DNA of 48,559 bases from a bacterium (GCA_022774325.1 JALFNN010000004.1:1-48559); one strand, 5' to 3'; numbered from the stretch's first letter, positions 1-8,817 are shown. Notes: generated from the letters alone by a model not told the origin. Made by a program: numbers and translations.

Positions 1-29
1 GAAATTTTGTTTAAACAGGAGGTACGTAT

Positions 30-1412
30 ATGGCAGAGAATGAAATGATGGATATGGAAGAACCAAGTATACTGAAAAAAGATATGGAAGTCCTTACAGA
101 AGAATTGATGAAGATGCATCATATCGACCCGAACCTGTATATAGAATATGATGTAAAAAGAGGATTGCGTGACTCTGCCGGTAAGGGTGTACTGACAGGG
201 TTGACCGAAGTGTCTGATGTAAGCGGCTTTAATTTGATAAACGGAAGGAGAATTCCGGCGGAAGGGACGCTTTATTATCAAGGGATCAATGTTAATGATC
301 TTGTGAAGGGGCTGGAAGGAAGACGGTTTGGATTTGAAGAAACGATTTATCTGCTTTTGTTTGGTAAGCTTCCTACTAAAGAAGAACTGGATATGTTTCT
401 AAAAGTAATGTTCGAACTTGAAAATCTAAGCGGTAGATTTGTTCGCGATGTAGTCATGAAGGCATCCAATGCGAATATTATGAACTCTATGCAAAGATGC
501 ATTTTGACGCTTTATACCTATGATTCAGATCCGGAAAATATTTCACCGGATAATGTGCTGCGTCAGTCGTTGAGTTTGATTGCAAAACTTCCACTGATTG
601 CGGTATATTCGTATCACGCTTATCGTCATTTCAGGAAGGATGATTCGCTTTTTATTAAAAATCCGAGGAAAGGACTGTCACTTGCAGAAAATATGCTTCT
701 GATGCTCAGACCGGATGGTGACTATACAGAGCTCGAGGCAAAAGTCCTGGATATTGCGCTGATTCTGCATGCAGAGCATGGTGGTGGTAATAACTCAACA
801 TTTACGACGCACGTTGTTTCTTCGTCAGGAACCGATACATATTCCTCTGTGGCAGCGTCCATTGGATCTTTGAAAGGGCCGCGTCACGGTGGCGCGAATC
901 TGAAAGTGCAGAAGATGTTTGAAGATATCAAGGCCAATGTGAAGGACTGGAAGAACGAAGAGGAAGTATCTGATTATCTTCAGAAAATTCTGAACAAACA
1001 GGCCTTTGACCGTACAGGCCTGATTTATGGTATGGGACATGCAGTGTATACGCTGTCTGATCCAAGAGAAGTGATTTTGAAGAAATTTGCGAAGGAACTG
1101 GCAGAAGAAAAGGGACGTACAGAAGAGTTCGAACTTTATGAAATGGTAGAACGGCTTGCAGGAAAGCTGATTATGGAACATCGCAAACTGTTCAAGAATG
1201 TATGTGCAAATGTGGATTTCTACAGTGGGTTTGTATATTCTATGCTTGGTATACCGGAAGAGCTTTTTACGCCGATTTTCGCGATTGCGCGTATGCCTGG
1301 ATGGAGTGCGCATCGTCTGGAAGAGCTGATCAATGCCAATAAGATCATTCGTCCTGCCTATAAATATGTGGGGCATCATGAAGATTTTGTGGCGATGGAA
1401 GATCGGGGTTAG
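30..1412 (+). CDS. gltA: Citrate synthase
   Basis: Condenses oxaloacetate and acetyl-CoA to citrate in the cytoplasm, feeding the oxidative branch towards 2-oxoglutarate and glutamate. Family hallmarks are readable: AEHGGGNNSTF and GPRHGGAN (substrate-binding region), GMGHAVYTLSDPR (the GxGHxVY catalytic His region) and NVDFYSG (catalytic Asp). At 460 aa it is somewhat longer than the 427-aa E. coli enzyme, the excess being an N-terminal extension typical of clostridial forms. The start is supported by AGGAGG at 17-22. A hairpin terminator follows 33 bases after the stop, so this is the last gene of its unit. A 2-methylcitrate synthase role cannot be excluded from sequence alone. Confidence 0.93.
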   Translation: MAENEMMDMEEPSILKKDMEVLTEELMKMHHIDPNLYIEYDVKRGLRDSAGKGVLTGLTEVSDVSGFNLINGRRIPAEGTLYYQGINVNDLVKGLEGRRFGFEETIYLLLFGKLPTKEELDMFLKVMFELENLSGRFVRDVVMKASNANIMNSMQRCILTLYTYDSDPENISPDNVLRQSLSLIAKLPLIAVYSYHAYRHFRKDDSLFIKNPRKGLSLAENMLLMLRPDGDYTELEAKVLDIALILHAEHGGGNNSTFTTHVVSSSGTDTYSSVAASIGSLKGPRHGGANLKVQKMFEDIKANVKDWKNEEEVSDYLQKILNKQAFDRTGLIYGMGHAVYTLSDPREVILKKFAKELAEEKGRTEEFELYEMVERLAGKLIMEHRKLFKNVCANVDFYSGFVYSMLGIPEELFTPIFAIARMPGWSAHRLEELINANKIIRPAYKYVGHHEDFVAMEDRG

Positions 1413-1445
1413 AATGATTTATAGATTTATCATATAGGAAATATT

Positions 1446-1481
1446 AAAAAAGGGATGTGGCTTTAAGCTACATCCCTTTTT
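1446..1481. terminator. Bidirectional rho-independent terminator between gltA and citX remnant
   Basis: A 16-bp stem (one G-T wobble) around a TTA loop is flanked by A5 on the left and T5 on the right, so it can end transcription from both sides. Its right-hand portion doubles as the last codons and TAG stop of the minus-strand citX remnant. Confidence 0.85.
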
Positions 1482-1969
1482 CAAGAATTTCTTCAATTTT
1501 ATCCTGCATTTCTTTGACAGAATGGCGTCTGGAACTGGCACATTCCTGCGCCTGTCTGCCGCAGATCAGACATTTGCGATAGATGGGTCTGGAGAGCTTT
1601 TCGCCGGTGATGTCAATTACATCGATGTCAAAAAGGCGGCCGAAGCAATCCGTTTCTTCAATCTGTGTAGTAAGTGTCTTGATGGAGATGGCAGGAAATT
1701 TGAGCGGCGATCCATTCATCTCCGGTGACTTCGTGAATCGGAATGGCTTCTAAAACCGGAATTTTCTGTAAAGTAAGCTGCTCTTCAAGAATTTTTAATC
1801 CATGTTCAAAAGCAGAACGTATCTGTGGAGTTGTTTTGATGGGACCGGGAATATTCATACAAAAAGAAATAACAGGGCAATGATATCTGGCAATCAGTTC
1901 CTGCTGAAGAAGTGCCCGGTGTTCACGGCAGGCAAGCATTTCAGGTAAAGTTACTTCGTATCCTTGCAT
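1468..1969 (-). pseudogene. citX: citX remnant (apo-citrate lyase phosphoribosyl-dephospho-CoA transferase), frameshifted
   Basis: CitX attaches the 2'-(5''-triphosphoribosyl)-3'-dephospho-CoA prosthetic group to citrate lyase. The N-terminal part (from 1969) reads EVTLPEMLACREHRALLQQ and continues through SFCMNIPGPIK, as in CitX. Near 1705 the reading frame breaks, and the continuation (ETDCFGRLFDIDVIDITGE, then CLICGRQAQEC, a paired-Cys motif of the family) lies in a different frame down to 1468. Removing a single C near the GCCGCTC|AAATTT junction restores continuity, so one small indel is the likely lesion. No other citrate lyase subunit gene lies nearby, so the product has no local partner. 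A sequencing error is the main alternative, but the broken citC next door argues for real decay. Confidence 0.82.
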
Positions 1970-1973
1970 GGTT

Positions 1974-2528
1974 TTATCCTACCTTCCTTTCTTTTAATAG
2001 TGGATGAACATCGTTTTCCGAGGCGGCTTTTTCGACAAGATACTGATGACCGGATGTAAAAGGATTGGCGTTCATAACCAGTGCCGCAACGCGAGTTCCA
2101 TCTTTTTTCTCAGAAGAAAGTTTCTGAAGATAGCGGGAGAATCCGGTTTTGCGGTTTTCCATGAAAACGATCTGTTCATCAATGCGCGCAATCTCATAAA
2201 AACCAAGATCGCCGAAAAATTAGGCAGAGCTGCATTTGGTATAGAGAAACAGATGTGTATTTGCACGTTCAAACTGTACTTCCATGAGGTGGGACACAAT
2301 CTGGTTCATGAGACCTTCTCCCTGATGGACACTGCTCACTGCCATGCAGCGCAGGGTATTGCCGAAGCAGCTTCCGGTTGCAATGACATTTAGGTCTTCA
2401 TCAAACATGGCGCAGGTGTAGTCCAGATGGGCGTCGCGCCGTATGCCCTCTGCAGTGAGAAGCTGATCGATCTGCCGGTTGACCCGGATATCATCTTTCG
2501 GTATCGTTGCAATATAATAATCAGACAT
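1974..2528 (-). pseudogene. citC: citC remnant ([citrate (pro-3S)-lyase] ligase), nonsense mutation and truncation
   Basis: CitC acetylates the citrate lyase prosthetic group. The first part (start at 2528 after GAAGGAG) carries the N-terminal acetyltransferase-like region: GSCFGNTLRCMAVSS, then EGLMNQIVSHLME and THLFLYTK. An in-frame TAA at 2220-2222 interrupts it. The same frame then continues FFGDLGFYEIARIDEQIVF and reaches VMNANPFTSGHQYLVEKAA, the HxGH nucleotidyltransferase motif of CitC. The protein then ends abruptly. At about 185 codons it lacks roughly 170 residues of the nucleotidyltransferase domain compared with the about 350-aa family norm. citX starts 4 bases further on; citD, citE and citF, which often lie between citC and citX, are absent. 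A decayed citrate-fermentation locus is inferred. Confidence 0.82.
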
Positions 2529-2599
2529 GGTTTTCTCCTTCAATTTTTGAATATACCGATATGGAATGACGGGATTTGCGAAGAAAATCAGGTATGCAA

Positions 2600-2628
2600 T
2601 TGACCTGAGAGGAAAATGAATTTATACT
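2600..2628 (+). promoter_or_regulatory. Sigma-A promoter for the radical SAM gene
   Basis: TTGACC at 2600-2605 and TATACT at 2623-2628 are separated by 17 bp. Transcription would start near 2635, about 60 bases before the preferred start codon. Confidence 0.7.
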
Positions 2629-2694
2629 GAAAGCAGAAAAGCAAAAGGTCTGTGTAAGAACGAATGAAAGCGTCAGTATGTGAGGTGAATGAAT

Positions 2695-3642
2695 ATGAAT
2701 TATGAAGGTCAGATATGCCGTGCTCCTATGGAGAGAGCGTCATTTATGCTTCCGGTTATGGTAGGGTGTTCTTATAACCGGTGCAAGTTCTGCAATTTAT
2801 TCCGGCATCTGAAGTACAGGGAACTGCCGATGGAGCAGATTGAGGAAGAACTTAAAAGAGTCGCTGAACTGGGTGGAAATCCGAAAAAGATTTTTCTGGG
2901 AGACGGAAATGCGTTCGGATTGAAAACGGAACATTTGATGGAGATTCTGGACAAGATCCACGTATATTTCCCAGAATGTTATTGCATTAATATGGATGCA
3001 ACCGTCACCAGCATCCTGAGAAAAGCGGAAGAAGAACTGGAACTGTTATATAAGAACGGGGTACGTCATCTTTATCTGGGAATTGAAAGCGGCCTGGATG
3101 ATGTTCTGAAGTTTATGGAGAAGGATCATGATCAGGAACAGGCGATAGCTGCGATCGAAAGAATCCAGAAGGCTGGGATGCTGTTTGATGCGCATATCAT
3201 GACGGGAGTTGCCGGTAAGGGAAGAGGAACGGAAAATGCAGAAGCACTTGCGGACTTCCTGAACCGCACGCATCCAAGACATGTGGTGAATTTTTCGATG
3301 TTTCTTCATAAGGAAGTGCCGTTGTACCGACATATTGAAGACGGCACGTTCGTGCCTGCCGATGAGGTGGAAAACCTGCGTGAAGAACGCTGCCTGCTGG
3401 AACATCTGAAAGGGAACGAGATCCTGTACGACGGATTTCACGATTTTATTGAAGTCAGAGTAAAAGGAACACTTCCGAAAGACAAAGAGAGAATGCTGGC
3501 AAAACTGGATCAGGTGATTGCGGAATATGAGCATCGGGAGCCGGTTTATGCGTATGTAAGAGGTGAGTGTCCGGATCTGGAAAAATGTGAGAATCACAGA
3601 TCCCTTTGGGAAATGGAAGATGCGAAGAGGATGACGGTTTAA
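2695..3642 (+). CDS. Radical SAM protein
   Basis: An Elp3/MiaB-like radical SAM fold is indicated near the N-terminus by GCSYNRCKFCNLFR. This is a C-x4-C-x2-C iron-sulphur cluster motif, one residue longer than the common C-x3-C-x2-C. Further family traits are FLGDGNAF (GE-motif region), VTSILRKAEEELELLYKNG, and RHLYLGIESGLDDVLKFM. At about 315 aa it has no extra Cys-rich SPASM, B12 or TRAM domain that I can see. The GAGGTG at 2682-2687 sits 7 bases before ATG 2695 but only 1 base before ATG 2689, so 2695 is preferred. It has its own promoter and is followed by convergent capA. The substrate is unknown. Confidence 0.85.
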   Translation: MNYEGQICRAPMERASFMLPVMVGCSYNRCKFCNLFRHLKYRELPMEQIEEELKRVAELGGNPKKIFLGDGNAFGLKTEHLMEILDKIHVYFPECYCINMDATVTSILRKAEEELELLYKNGVRHLYLGIESGLDDVLKFMEKDHDQEQAIAAIERIQKAGMLFDAHIMTGVAGKGRGTENAEALADFLNRTHPRHVVNFSMFLHKEVPLYRHIEDGTFVPADEVENLREERCLLEHLKGNEILYDGFHDFIEVRVKGTLPKDKERMLAKLDQVIAEYEHREPVYAYVRGECPDLEKCENHRSLWEMEDAKRMTV

Positions 3643-3649
3643 ACAAATC

Positions 3650-3697
3650 GATCGAAAAACAAATATCTCGGCATGGGTTATTCCATGCTGAGATATT
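3650..3697 (-). terminator. Rho-independent terminator of capA
   Basis: A 15-bp stem with one wobble (AATATCTCGGCATGG against CCATGCTGAGATATT) is followed on the minus strand by TTTGTTTTT. The capA TAA (3678-3680) and its last codons lie inside the hairpin. The plus-strand exit lacks a T-run, so termination is mainly of capA. Confidence 0.75.
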
Positions 3698-5000
3698 CTC
3701 CAAATGTATTTTGTGCCAGAGACAGTAATTCGTCTTTTGTCAGAATGATACCCCAGGCATTGCGAAGTCCGTGTTTTGCGGCCTGTTCTTCTGTATAATG
3801 GTCCAGAAGATAGGTGCTTTCTACGACACTGGACCCGGTCCATCCGGGATAAATAAAATGTGTCACTAACGGAATTGCCTTGATACTGTCCTCGCGGATA
3901 TAGGTGCCGGATTCGTCCTGTACGATGGTAAGATTGGCCATGCCGCCAAGCATTTGGGCAACACCGTCCTGGGCAGAGGTATAATTGCCCAGAGAATAAT
4001 AGCAAAGTGCGCGGTTCCCGTTATCGGCGGTGACCCATTCTACAGGTTGAATGACGTGAGGATGTGTTCCGATGATCAGGTCGGCACCGGCTTCAGCCAT
4101 CTGACTCGCAAAGGTAATCTCCTGAGCAGTTGCTTCCATTGTGTATTCGATGCCCCAGTGCGGAAATACGATGGTAAAATCAGCCATCGATTCTGCGCGG
4201 CGGATATCGTCAAGAACCTGCGGATGAATCGTGTTAAAATCGATGTAACGCGAATTGGCATCATAATTACATAGCATATTCAGATGGCCTTCAGCCTTTG
4301 TGCTGAAGGTTTCTGCGTTGTGGCTGTATGTATAATTCAGCAGTGCAAATTTAATTCCGTTTATCTCGAGCACTGGAATCTGGGACTGTTCTTCCCGGGT
4401 TTCATAAATGCCCAGGACCGTCATGGCGGGATGGCTGGTCTTCCAGAATGAAACACAGTTCAGTAATCCGTCCAGACCCATGTCAAAGCCGTGGTTGGAA
4501 GCATGCAGGACAACATTGAATCCGACTTCCTCCAGAGTGTCGCCAATCGCCTCGGGAGAGTTGAAGACCGGGTAATCCCGGAGCCCTTTTTCATCACCAC
4601 CGAAGATGGTTTCCTGATTGATGACTTTCAGGTCACATGTCTCCAGATAGGGTGCGAGGTTACTGTAGAGAAGCGTATAGTCATGACTGCCGTCAGACTG
4701 CAGGCCGGACTGCCAAACTGCAGTATGGATCAGATTATCGCCGACTGCCATCAAAGATACTTCTTTCGTGGAAAGGGCAGCTTCTGTGACTGCATCCGAA
4801 GTGTCTGCAGCCTGAATCGCTGTTTCGGAATCTTTTGCCGAGGCAGAAACCGGTGGTGTTTCCTTCGTCTGTCTAGTTTCAGATATCCAGCTTTTGACAG
4901 CAAAACCATCCAGAATCAGCAGTAAAAGAAGTATCAGTAAAAGAATATAAATAATTTTATTTCGTTTTTTCGATTTACGTTTTCGTGCTCCCCTTGCCAT
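3678..5000 (-). CDS. CapA-family metallophosphoesterase-like protein, membrane-anchored
   Basis: Resembles the CapA/PgsA family, the calcineurin-like fold linked to poly-gamma-glutamate synthesis and also found as stand-alone extracellular proteins. A basic N-terminus (ARGARKRKSKKRNK) precedes one hydrophobic helix, then a Ser/Thr-rich linker, then the domain. Family motifs are LMAVGDNLIH, LKVINQETIF, NVVLHASNHGFDMG, IVFPHWGIEY and GADLIIGTHPHVIQPVEW. ATG 5000 follows GAGGGG with about 8 bases of spacing and gives 440 aa; a TTG at 5033 would add 11 residues but has no ribosome-binding site. No capB/capC partners are nearby, so polymer synthesis is not supported. The enzymatic activity is unknown. 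Confidence 0.87.
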   Translation of the reverse strand: MARGARKRKSKKRNKIIYILLLILLLLLILDGFAVKSWISETRQTKETPPVSASAKDSETAIQAADTSDAVTEAALSTKEVSLMAVGDNLIHTAVWQSGLQSDGSHDYTLLYSNLAPYLETCDLKVINQETIFGGDEKGLRDYPVFNSPEAIGDTLEEVGFNVVLHASNHGFDMGLDGLLNCVSFWKTSHPAMTVLGIYETREEQSQIPVLEINGIKFALLNYTYSHNAETFSTKAEGHLNMLCNYDANSRYIDFNTIHPQVLDDIRRAESMADFTIVFPHWGIEYTMEATAQEITFASQMAEAGADLIIGTHPHVIQPVEWVTADNGNRALCYYSLGNYTSAQDGVAQMLGGMANLTIVQDESGTYIREDSIKAIPLVTHFIYPGWTGSSVVESTYLLDHYTEEQAAKHGLRNAWGIILTKDELLSLAQNTFGEYLSME

Positions 5001-5050
5001 ATCGTATTCCCCCTCATCGATGATATTCGACAAAATGTGACTATATTTTC

Positions 5051-5079
5051 AGTATAGAATACCGGGGAATATTTCGCAA
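5051..5079 (-). promoter_or_regulatory. Sigma-A promoter for capA
   Basis: On the minus strand TTGCGA (5074-5079) and TATACT (5051-5056) are 17 bp apart. They lie between the upstream MATE gene and capA, so capA can be transcribed independently. Confidence 0.6.
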
Positions 5080-5090
5080 GCAAAAGCATA

Positions 5091-6452
5091 TTATAGTTTC
5101 CGCTCCGTATATTTGAACGTCAGGTAGAAGAGAATTCCTTTGGCGATGGATGAAATCGTCAGGGCCCACCAGATTCCGGATAATCCCATTCCGATACTGG
5201 TAAGGAACATGGCGAGGGGAATTCGGGCTCCGGTAAGGGTGATGCTGATTACACTGCAAAGTGTTGTTTTCCCGAGACCGGAGAGTGCACCGACCGTCAT
5301 GAGTTCTACACACATAAAGATTTCACTGAAACCAAGAATGACCAGATATTCGGCGGAAATCTGGATGGCTTCTGCTTCATGGAAGAACAGGCGGGAGATC
5401 GGAGTCGGAAGGAAAATAAATGCAGCACTGATCAGTGCGCCCCATATTACCAGAATACGCAGGGAAATAGAATAGCCTTTGCGGATTCGGTCTGATTTTT
5501 TTGCACCATAATTCTGCCCCACAAATGCATTTAATGCTGCCCCGAAACCATCTGCGGTATTCCAGGAGAGAGATTCGATCTGCCCTCCAACACGCTGTGT
5601 CGCGACTGCGGCGGCTCCAAATCCGGAGATCATGCGGGTCAGAACCATGGAGATCATACAGTACAGACTGCTCTGAAGTGCCGTCGGGATCCCGATTCTG
5701 CAGATGGAACGATAGTATTTGCGTGGACTGAGGGAGAATAGCTTTACATGCTTTAAAATATTTTTTCCGCTTTTCGGAAGAAAAATATGGATCATCATCA
5801 CCGACATAACAAGGAATTGTGCTGTTACGGTCGCGATGGCGGCACCCATGGCCTCCAACCGTGGGAAGGGACCGATACCTAAGATCAGCAGCGGATCCAG
5901 GATCATATTGCCGACCAGCCCGATCAGATTGGCAAGGAAGGGAGTCCGGGAATCTCCCTGGGCCGTAAAGAGTCCGGTCAGTGTAAGACTCAGAAAAGAA
6001 AACAGAATGAGCCCACAGGTTACTTTCATGTAGATTACGGCGGCAGCATAAGATTCAGCGTCGGACAGATTGAAAAATGAAAGCAACGGTTTCATGAAGA
6101 TCAGGCAAAAGGCAGAATAAATGAAAGCGAACACGATCGTAAGCTGGAGTGCACAGGAGGCATAGTGAGTTGTCTCTTCCGTATCATTTCTGCCGCAGCA
6201 TTGCGCCACATTAACCTGTCCCCCCATTCTGGCAAGTGCAACAACCCCCTGAGACAGCCAGACAAACATGCTGCCGACCCCGATTCCAGCCACAGCTTTG
6301 GATCCGAGCATACCGATCCAGGCCATATCGGTGATGCTGTAGGCAGTTCCGAGAAAGGAAGAAGCCATAATTGGCAGAGCCAGTTCGGACAGTGTTTTAA
6401 AAATAGGACCGCAAGTCAGGTCCAGCGTTTTTGTTTTACTCATAATCATCAT
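5091..6452 (-). CDS. MATE-family multidrug/sodium efflux protein
   Basis: A polytopic inner-membrane exporter of the multidrug and toxic compound extrusion family (usually Na+ or H+ coupled). The family pattern runs throughout: LSELALPIMASSFLGTAYSI, then TDMAWIGMLGSKAVAGIGVG in the first half, and GIPTALQSSLYCMISMVLTR at the start of the second half. The length of 453 aa with about 12 hydrophobic helices is normal. ATG 6452 lies almost on top of the GGGG; ATG 6443 (MSKTKTLDL) has more natural spacing and may be the true start. A second, only distantly similar MATE gene lies at 7457-8815 in the opposite direction. Substrate unknown. Confidence 0.9.
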   Translation of the reverse strand: MMIMSKTKTLDLTCGPIFKTLSELALPIMASSFLGTAYSITDMAWIGMLGSKAVAGIGVGSMFVWLSQGVVALARMGGQVNVAQCCGRNDTEETTHYASCALQLTIVFAFIYSAFCLIFMKPLLSFFNLSDAESYAAAVIYMKVTCGLILFSFLSLTLTGLFTAQGDSRTPFLANLIGLVGNMILDPLLILGIGPFPRLEAMGAAIATVTAQFLVMSVMMIHIFLPKSGKNILKHVKLFSLSPRKYYRSICRIGIPTALQSSLYCMISMVLTRMISGFGAAAVATQRVGGQIESLSWNTADGFGAALNAFVGQNYGAKKSDRIRKGYSISLRILVIWGALISAAFIFLPTPISRLFFHEAEAIQISAEYLVILGFSEIFMCVELMTVGALSGLGKTTLCSVISITLTGARIPLAMFLTSIGMGLSGIWWALTISSIAKGILFYLTFKYTERKL

Positions 6453-6492
6453 ACCCCAAACATGAAATTAATGCCGTAAAGCATACTTTCTT

Positions 6493-6501
6493 ATTCTAAC
6501 A
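6493..6501 (-). promoter_or_regulatory. Possible extended -10 promoter for the minus-strand MATE gene
   Basis: On the minus strand TGT followed by TAGAAT resembles an extended -10 element about 40 bases upstream of the MATE start. No good -35 is seen. Confidence 0.35.
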
Positions 6502-6559
6502 TGGATGGCAGAAAAAAGAAAGAAAACTGTATGGTTTGTATATATTTTACAAATCGAGT

Positions 6560-6609
6560 CTTGGATTTTTGGGATAGATTATGCGTTTAACCTCTTCCGA
6601 AAATCCAAG
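6560..6609. repeat. 10-bp inverted repeat in the divergent MATE/LacI intergenic region
   Basis: CTTGGATTTT (6560-6569) and AAAATCCAAG (6600-6609) are perfect inverted copies 30 bp apart. They lie between the divergent MATE gene and the broken LacI gene. The wide spacing could suit a looping operator or a long-loop RNA hairpin. A TATACT at 6618-6623 follows directly and might be a -10 for the plus strand. Confidence 0.4.
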
Positions 6610-6686
6610 GCTTTTATTATACTTTATCATATGAAAACGAAAAAGGGTTTTGAGGAGAGAACCGGATGGAATGAGAGGTAAGAGTG

Positions 6687-7476
6687 ATGGAACAAGGGAG
6701 AGTGCGGATCGCAGACATAGCAGAGGAACTGGGGCTCAGTACGACGACGGTATCCAATGTGATTCACGGGAAGACCAAAAAAATCTCGGATGAGACGGTG
6801 AAACGGGTGCAGGCACTGCTGGAAGAGAAAAAATACATTCCCAACATGGCGGGAATCCATGCACATTCCGTTTGTTGTATATGACGGATATTTTGGGGAG
6901 ACGGAGCGCATCTGTAATCTGATCATCGATGATTATGACGGCGGATGGCAGATGGGAGAATATCTGAAGCGGATGGGACACGAGAAGGTTTTGTGTATTG
7001 CCGACAACTATATCTGCATGGATAAAGAACGGATCGAAGGCTGCAAAGCGGCATTGGGAGAGCAGAAAGTGGGATTTCTGCAGATCCCTTTTGAGAAGGA
7101 AGCAAGAAAGAGGATGTATCGGGAAAGGTTGGGAGAGATCCTGGAATACACGGCTGTCTTTGCTGTGTCGGATTTCTACGCGGCGGAACTGATGCACAGC
7201 CTTCAGGAACAGGGGATCTGTGTGCCCGATGATATTTCTGTGGCAGGTTTTGACGACAGCCCGCTCTGTGAGAGGGTGAGCCCGGAACTTACAAGTGTGC
7301 GGCAGGACACAAAAGAGAGGGCAAAGCAGGCGGTGAGGCTCCTCAGTAAATTGAAGCAGGGAATTTGGGATGAGCAGACGGTGCGGCTTCCGGTGTATCT
7401 TGTGGAACGGGGAAGCGTGAAAATGATGGAGCTGAAAAAGAAGAGTGGAGGAAAATATGGTGAAGACTCTAAATAG
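6687..7476 (+). pseudogene. LacI-family transcriptional regulator, internal deletion with frameshift
   Basis: The N-terminal helix-turn-helix is complete: VRIADIAEELGLSTTTVSNV, then IHGKTKKISDETVKRV (start ATG 6687 after GAGAGG; a GTG lies at 6684). After EEKKYIPNMAG the frame fails and stops at 6884. In another frame, from about 6859, the ligand-binding half resumes with HIPFVVYDGYF, followed by MGEYLKRMGHEKVLCIADN, FAVSDFYAAELMHSL and VPDDISVAGFDDSPLCERV. Together the pieces make about 260 residues against the usual 330-340. This points to an internal deletion of about 70-80 codons joined out of frame near 6855. The 3' part overlaps the start of the downstream MATE gene, its probable former target. 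Confidence 0.85.
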
Positions 7477-8815
7477 CAGAGAACCATTTTACAAAACGGT
7501 ATTAAAAATTGCCGTTCCGGTCACACTGCAGTCGCTTTTACAGGCATCCTTCAGTGTGGTGGATCAGATGATGATCGGCAGACTGGGAAGTGCAAGTATA
7601 GCGGGCGTAGGGCTTGGCGGAAAGTTTTCTTCGCTGTATACGGTGCTTCTGGGGGCGGTTGCTGCCGTGGCAGGAATCATGATTTCCCAGTATATCGGGC
7701 AAAAGGATGCAGGCGAGGTGGGGCGGAGCTTTCGACTGAATCTGAAGCTTGCGCTGGGACTTGCCATGCTTGCGGTTTTTGTGAGCATGTGTTTCCCGGG
7801 ACAGATTATGTGGCTGTACACGAAGGATGAAGTGACGAGAGGGATAGCAGCAGAATATCTCCGGATTCTGGCGCTGGCCTTTGTCCCGATGGCAATCGTA
7901 TCGATCCTCTCAACGCTGCTGCGCTGTATGGAAGCGGCTATGTTTCCGCTGTATGCGAGTATGGCCTCAGCAGTTCTGAATACAGCTTTGAATTATCTGC
8001 TTATTTTCGGGAAAATCGGGCTGCCGCAGCTCGGGGTAAGAGGAGCTGCGGCAGCAACCGTGATTTCGCAGTGGACGGCTTGCCTGATTACAATCGGATT
8101 TGGAATTCATTTTTGCAGGAAGAATGAGATTCGTCTGAAAACGGAAGGAAGAATGACAAGAGAATATGCAGAAATGTTCCTTAAGATTTTGTGCCCGATC
8201 ATCATCTGCGAATTTTTGTGGAGTCTTGGGGAAAATGTATATGCTGCGATTTACGGTAATATCGGGACAGCCGCTTGTGCTGCCATGACTCTGACGATCC
8301 CGATCCAGACACTGATGATGGGAGCGCTGAGCGGATTGTCCCAGGCGGCCGCTATCCTGATTGGAAAGGCGCTTGGCGCGGGAGAATATGACCGGGCATA
8401 TTGGGAAGCGAAGAGGCTGATGATTTATGGACTGTGTGGATCATTGGCGTTTTCGGCAGCTATCTGTATAGTGAGCAGATTTTATGTGCAGATTTATCAT
8501 GTCGAGGCAGAAGTTCATAAAACGGCGGTTCAGCTTCTGATCGTCTATGCTCTGATTGCGCCGGTGAAGGTCCAGAATATGTTACTGGGCGGAGGTATCA
8601 TCCGAAGCGGCGGAAAGACGAACTATGTGATGTGGATTGATTTTATCGGAACCTGGATTTTCGGAGTGCCGCTGGGGCTTCTTAGCGCGTTTGTGTGGAA
8701 GTTGGAGATACCGTATGTGTATTTCATTTTGTCGCTTGAGGAGTGCGTGAGGTTTGGAATGTCGCTAGTGGTTTTTAGAAAGAAGAAATGGATGAGGAGT
8801 TTAAATTCTTTATAA
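7457..8815 (+). CDS. MATE-family efflux protein (second paralogue)
   Basis: A polytopic drug/sodium antiporter-like exporter. Readable family traits are TVLKIAVPVTLQSLLQASFS, VDQMMIGRLGSASIAGVGLG and ISQYIGQKDAGEVGRSFRL in the N-half, and LCPIIICEFLWSLGENVYAA in the C-half. ATG 7457 is chosen because GGAGG at 7448-7452 precedes it; GTG 7445 would place the ribosome-binding site inside the gene. The start overlaps the 3' end of the broken LacI gene, implying former translational coupling and local regulation. It ends only 2 bases before the CIRCE element of clpB and has no terminator of its own that I can see. Confidence 0.9.
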   Translation: MVKTLNSREPFYKTVLKIAVPVTLQSLLQASFSVVDQMMIGRLGSASIAGVGLGGKFSSLYTVLLGAVAAVAGIMISQYIGQKDAGEVGRSFRLNLKLALGLAMLAVFVSMCFPGQIMWLYTKDEVTRGIAAEYLRILALAFVPMAIVSILSTLLRCMEAAMFPLYASMASAVLNTALNYLLIFGKIGLPQLGVRGAAAATVISQWTACLITIGFGIHFCRKNEIRLKTEGRMTREYAEMFLKILCPIIICEFLWSLGENVYAAIYGNIGTAACAAMTLTIPIQTLMMGALSGLSQAAAILIGKALGAGEYDRAYWEAKRLMIYGLCGSLAFSAAICIVSRFYVQIYHVEAEVHKTAVQLLIVYALIAPVKVQNMLLGGGIIRSGGKTNYVMWIDFIGTWIFGVPLGLLSAFVWKLEIPYVYFILSLEECVRFGMSLVVFRKKKWMRSLNSL

Positions 8816-8817
8816 AA

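Noticed and set aside
3678-5000. Capsule or poly-gamma-glutamate synthesis role for the CapA-like protein
   Set aside because: No capB, capC or capE genes are present nearby, so only the family relationship is claimed.
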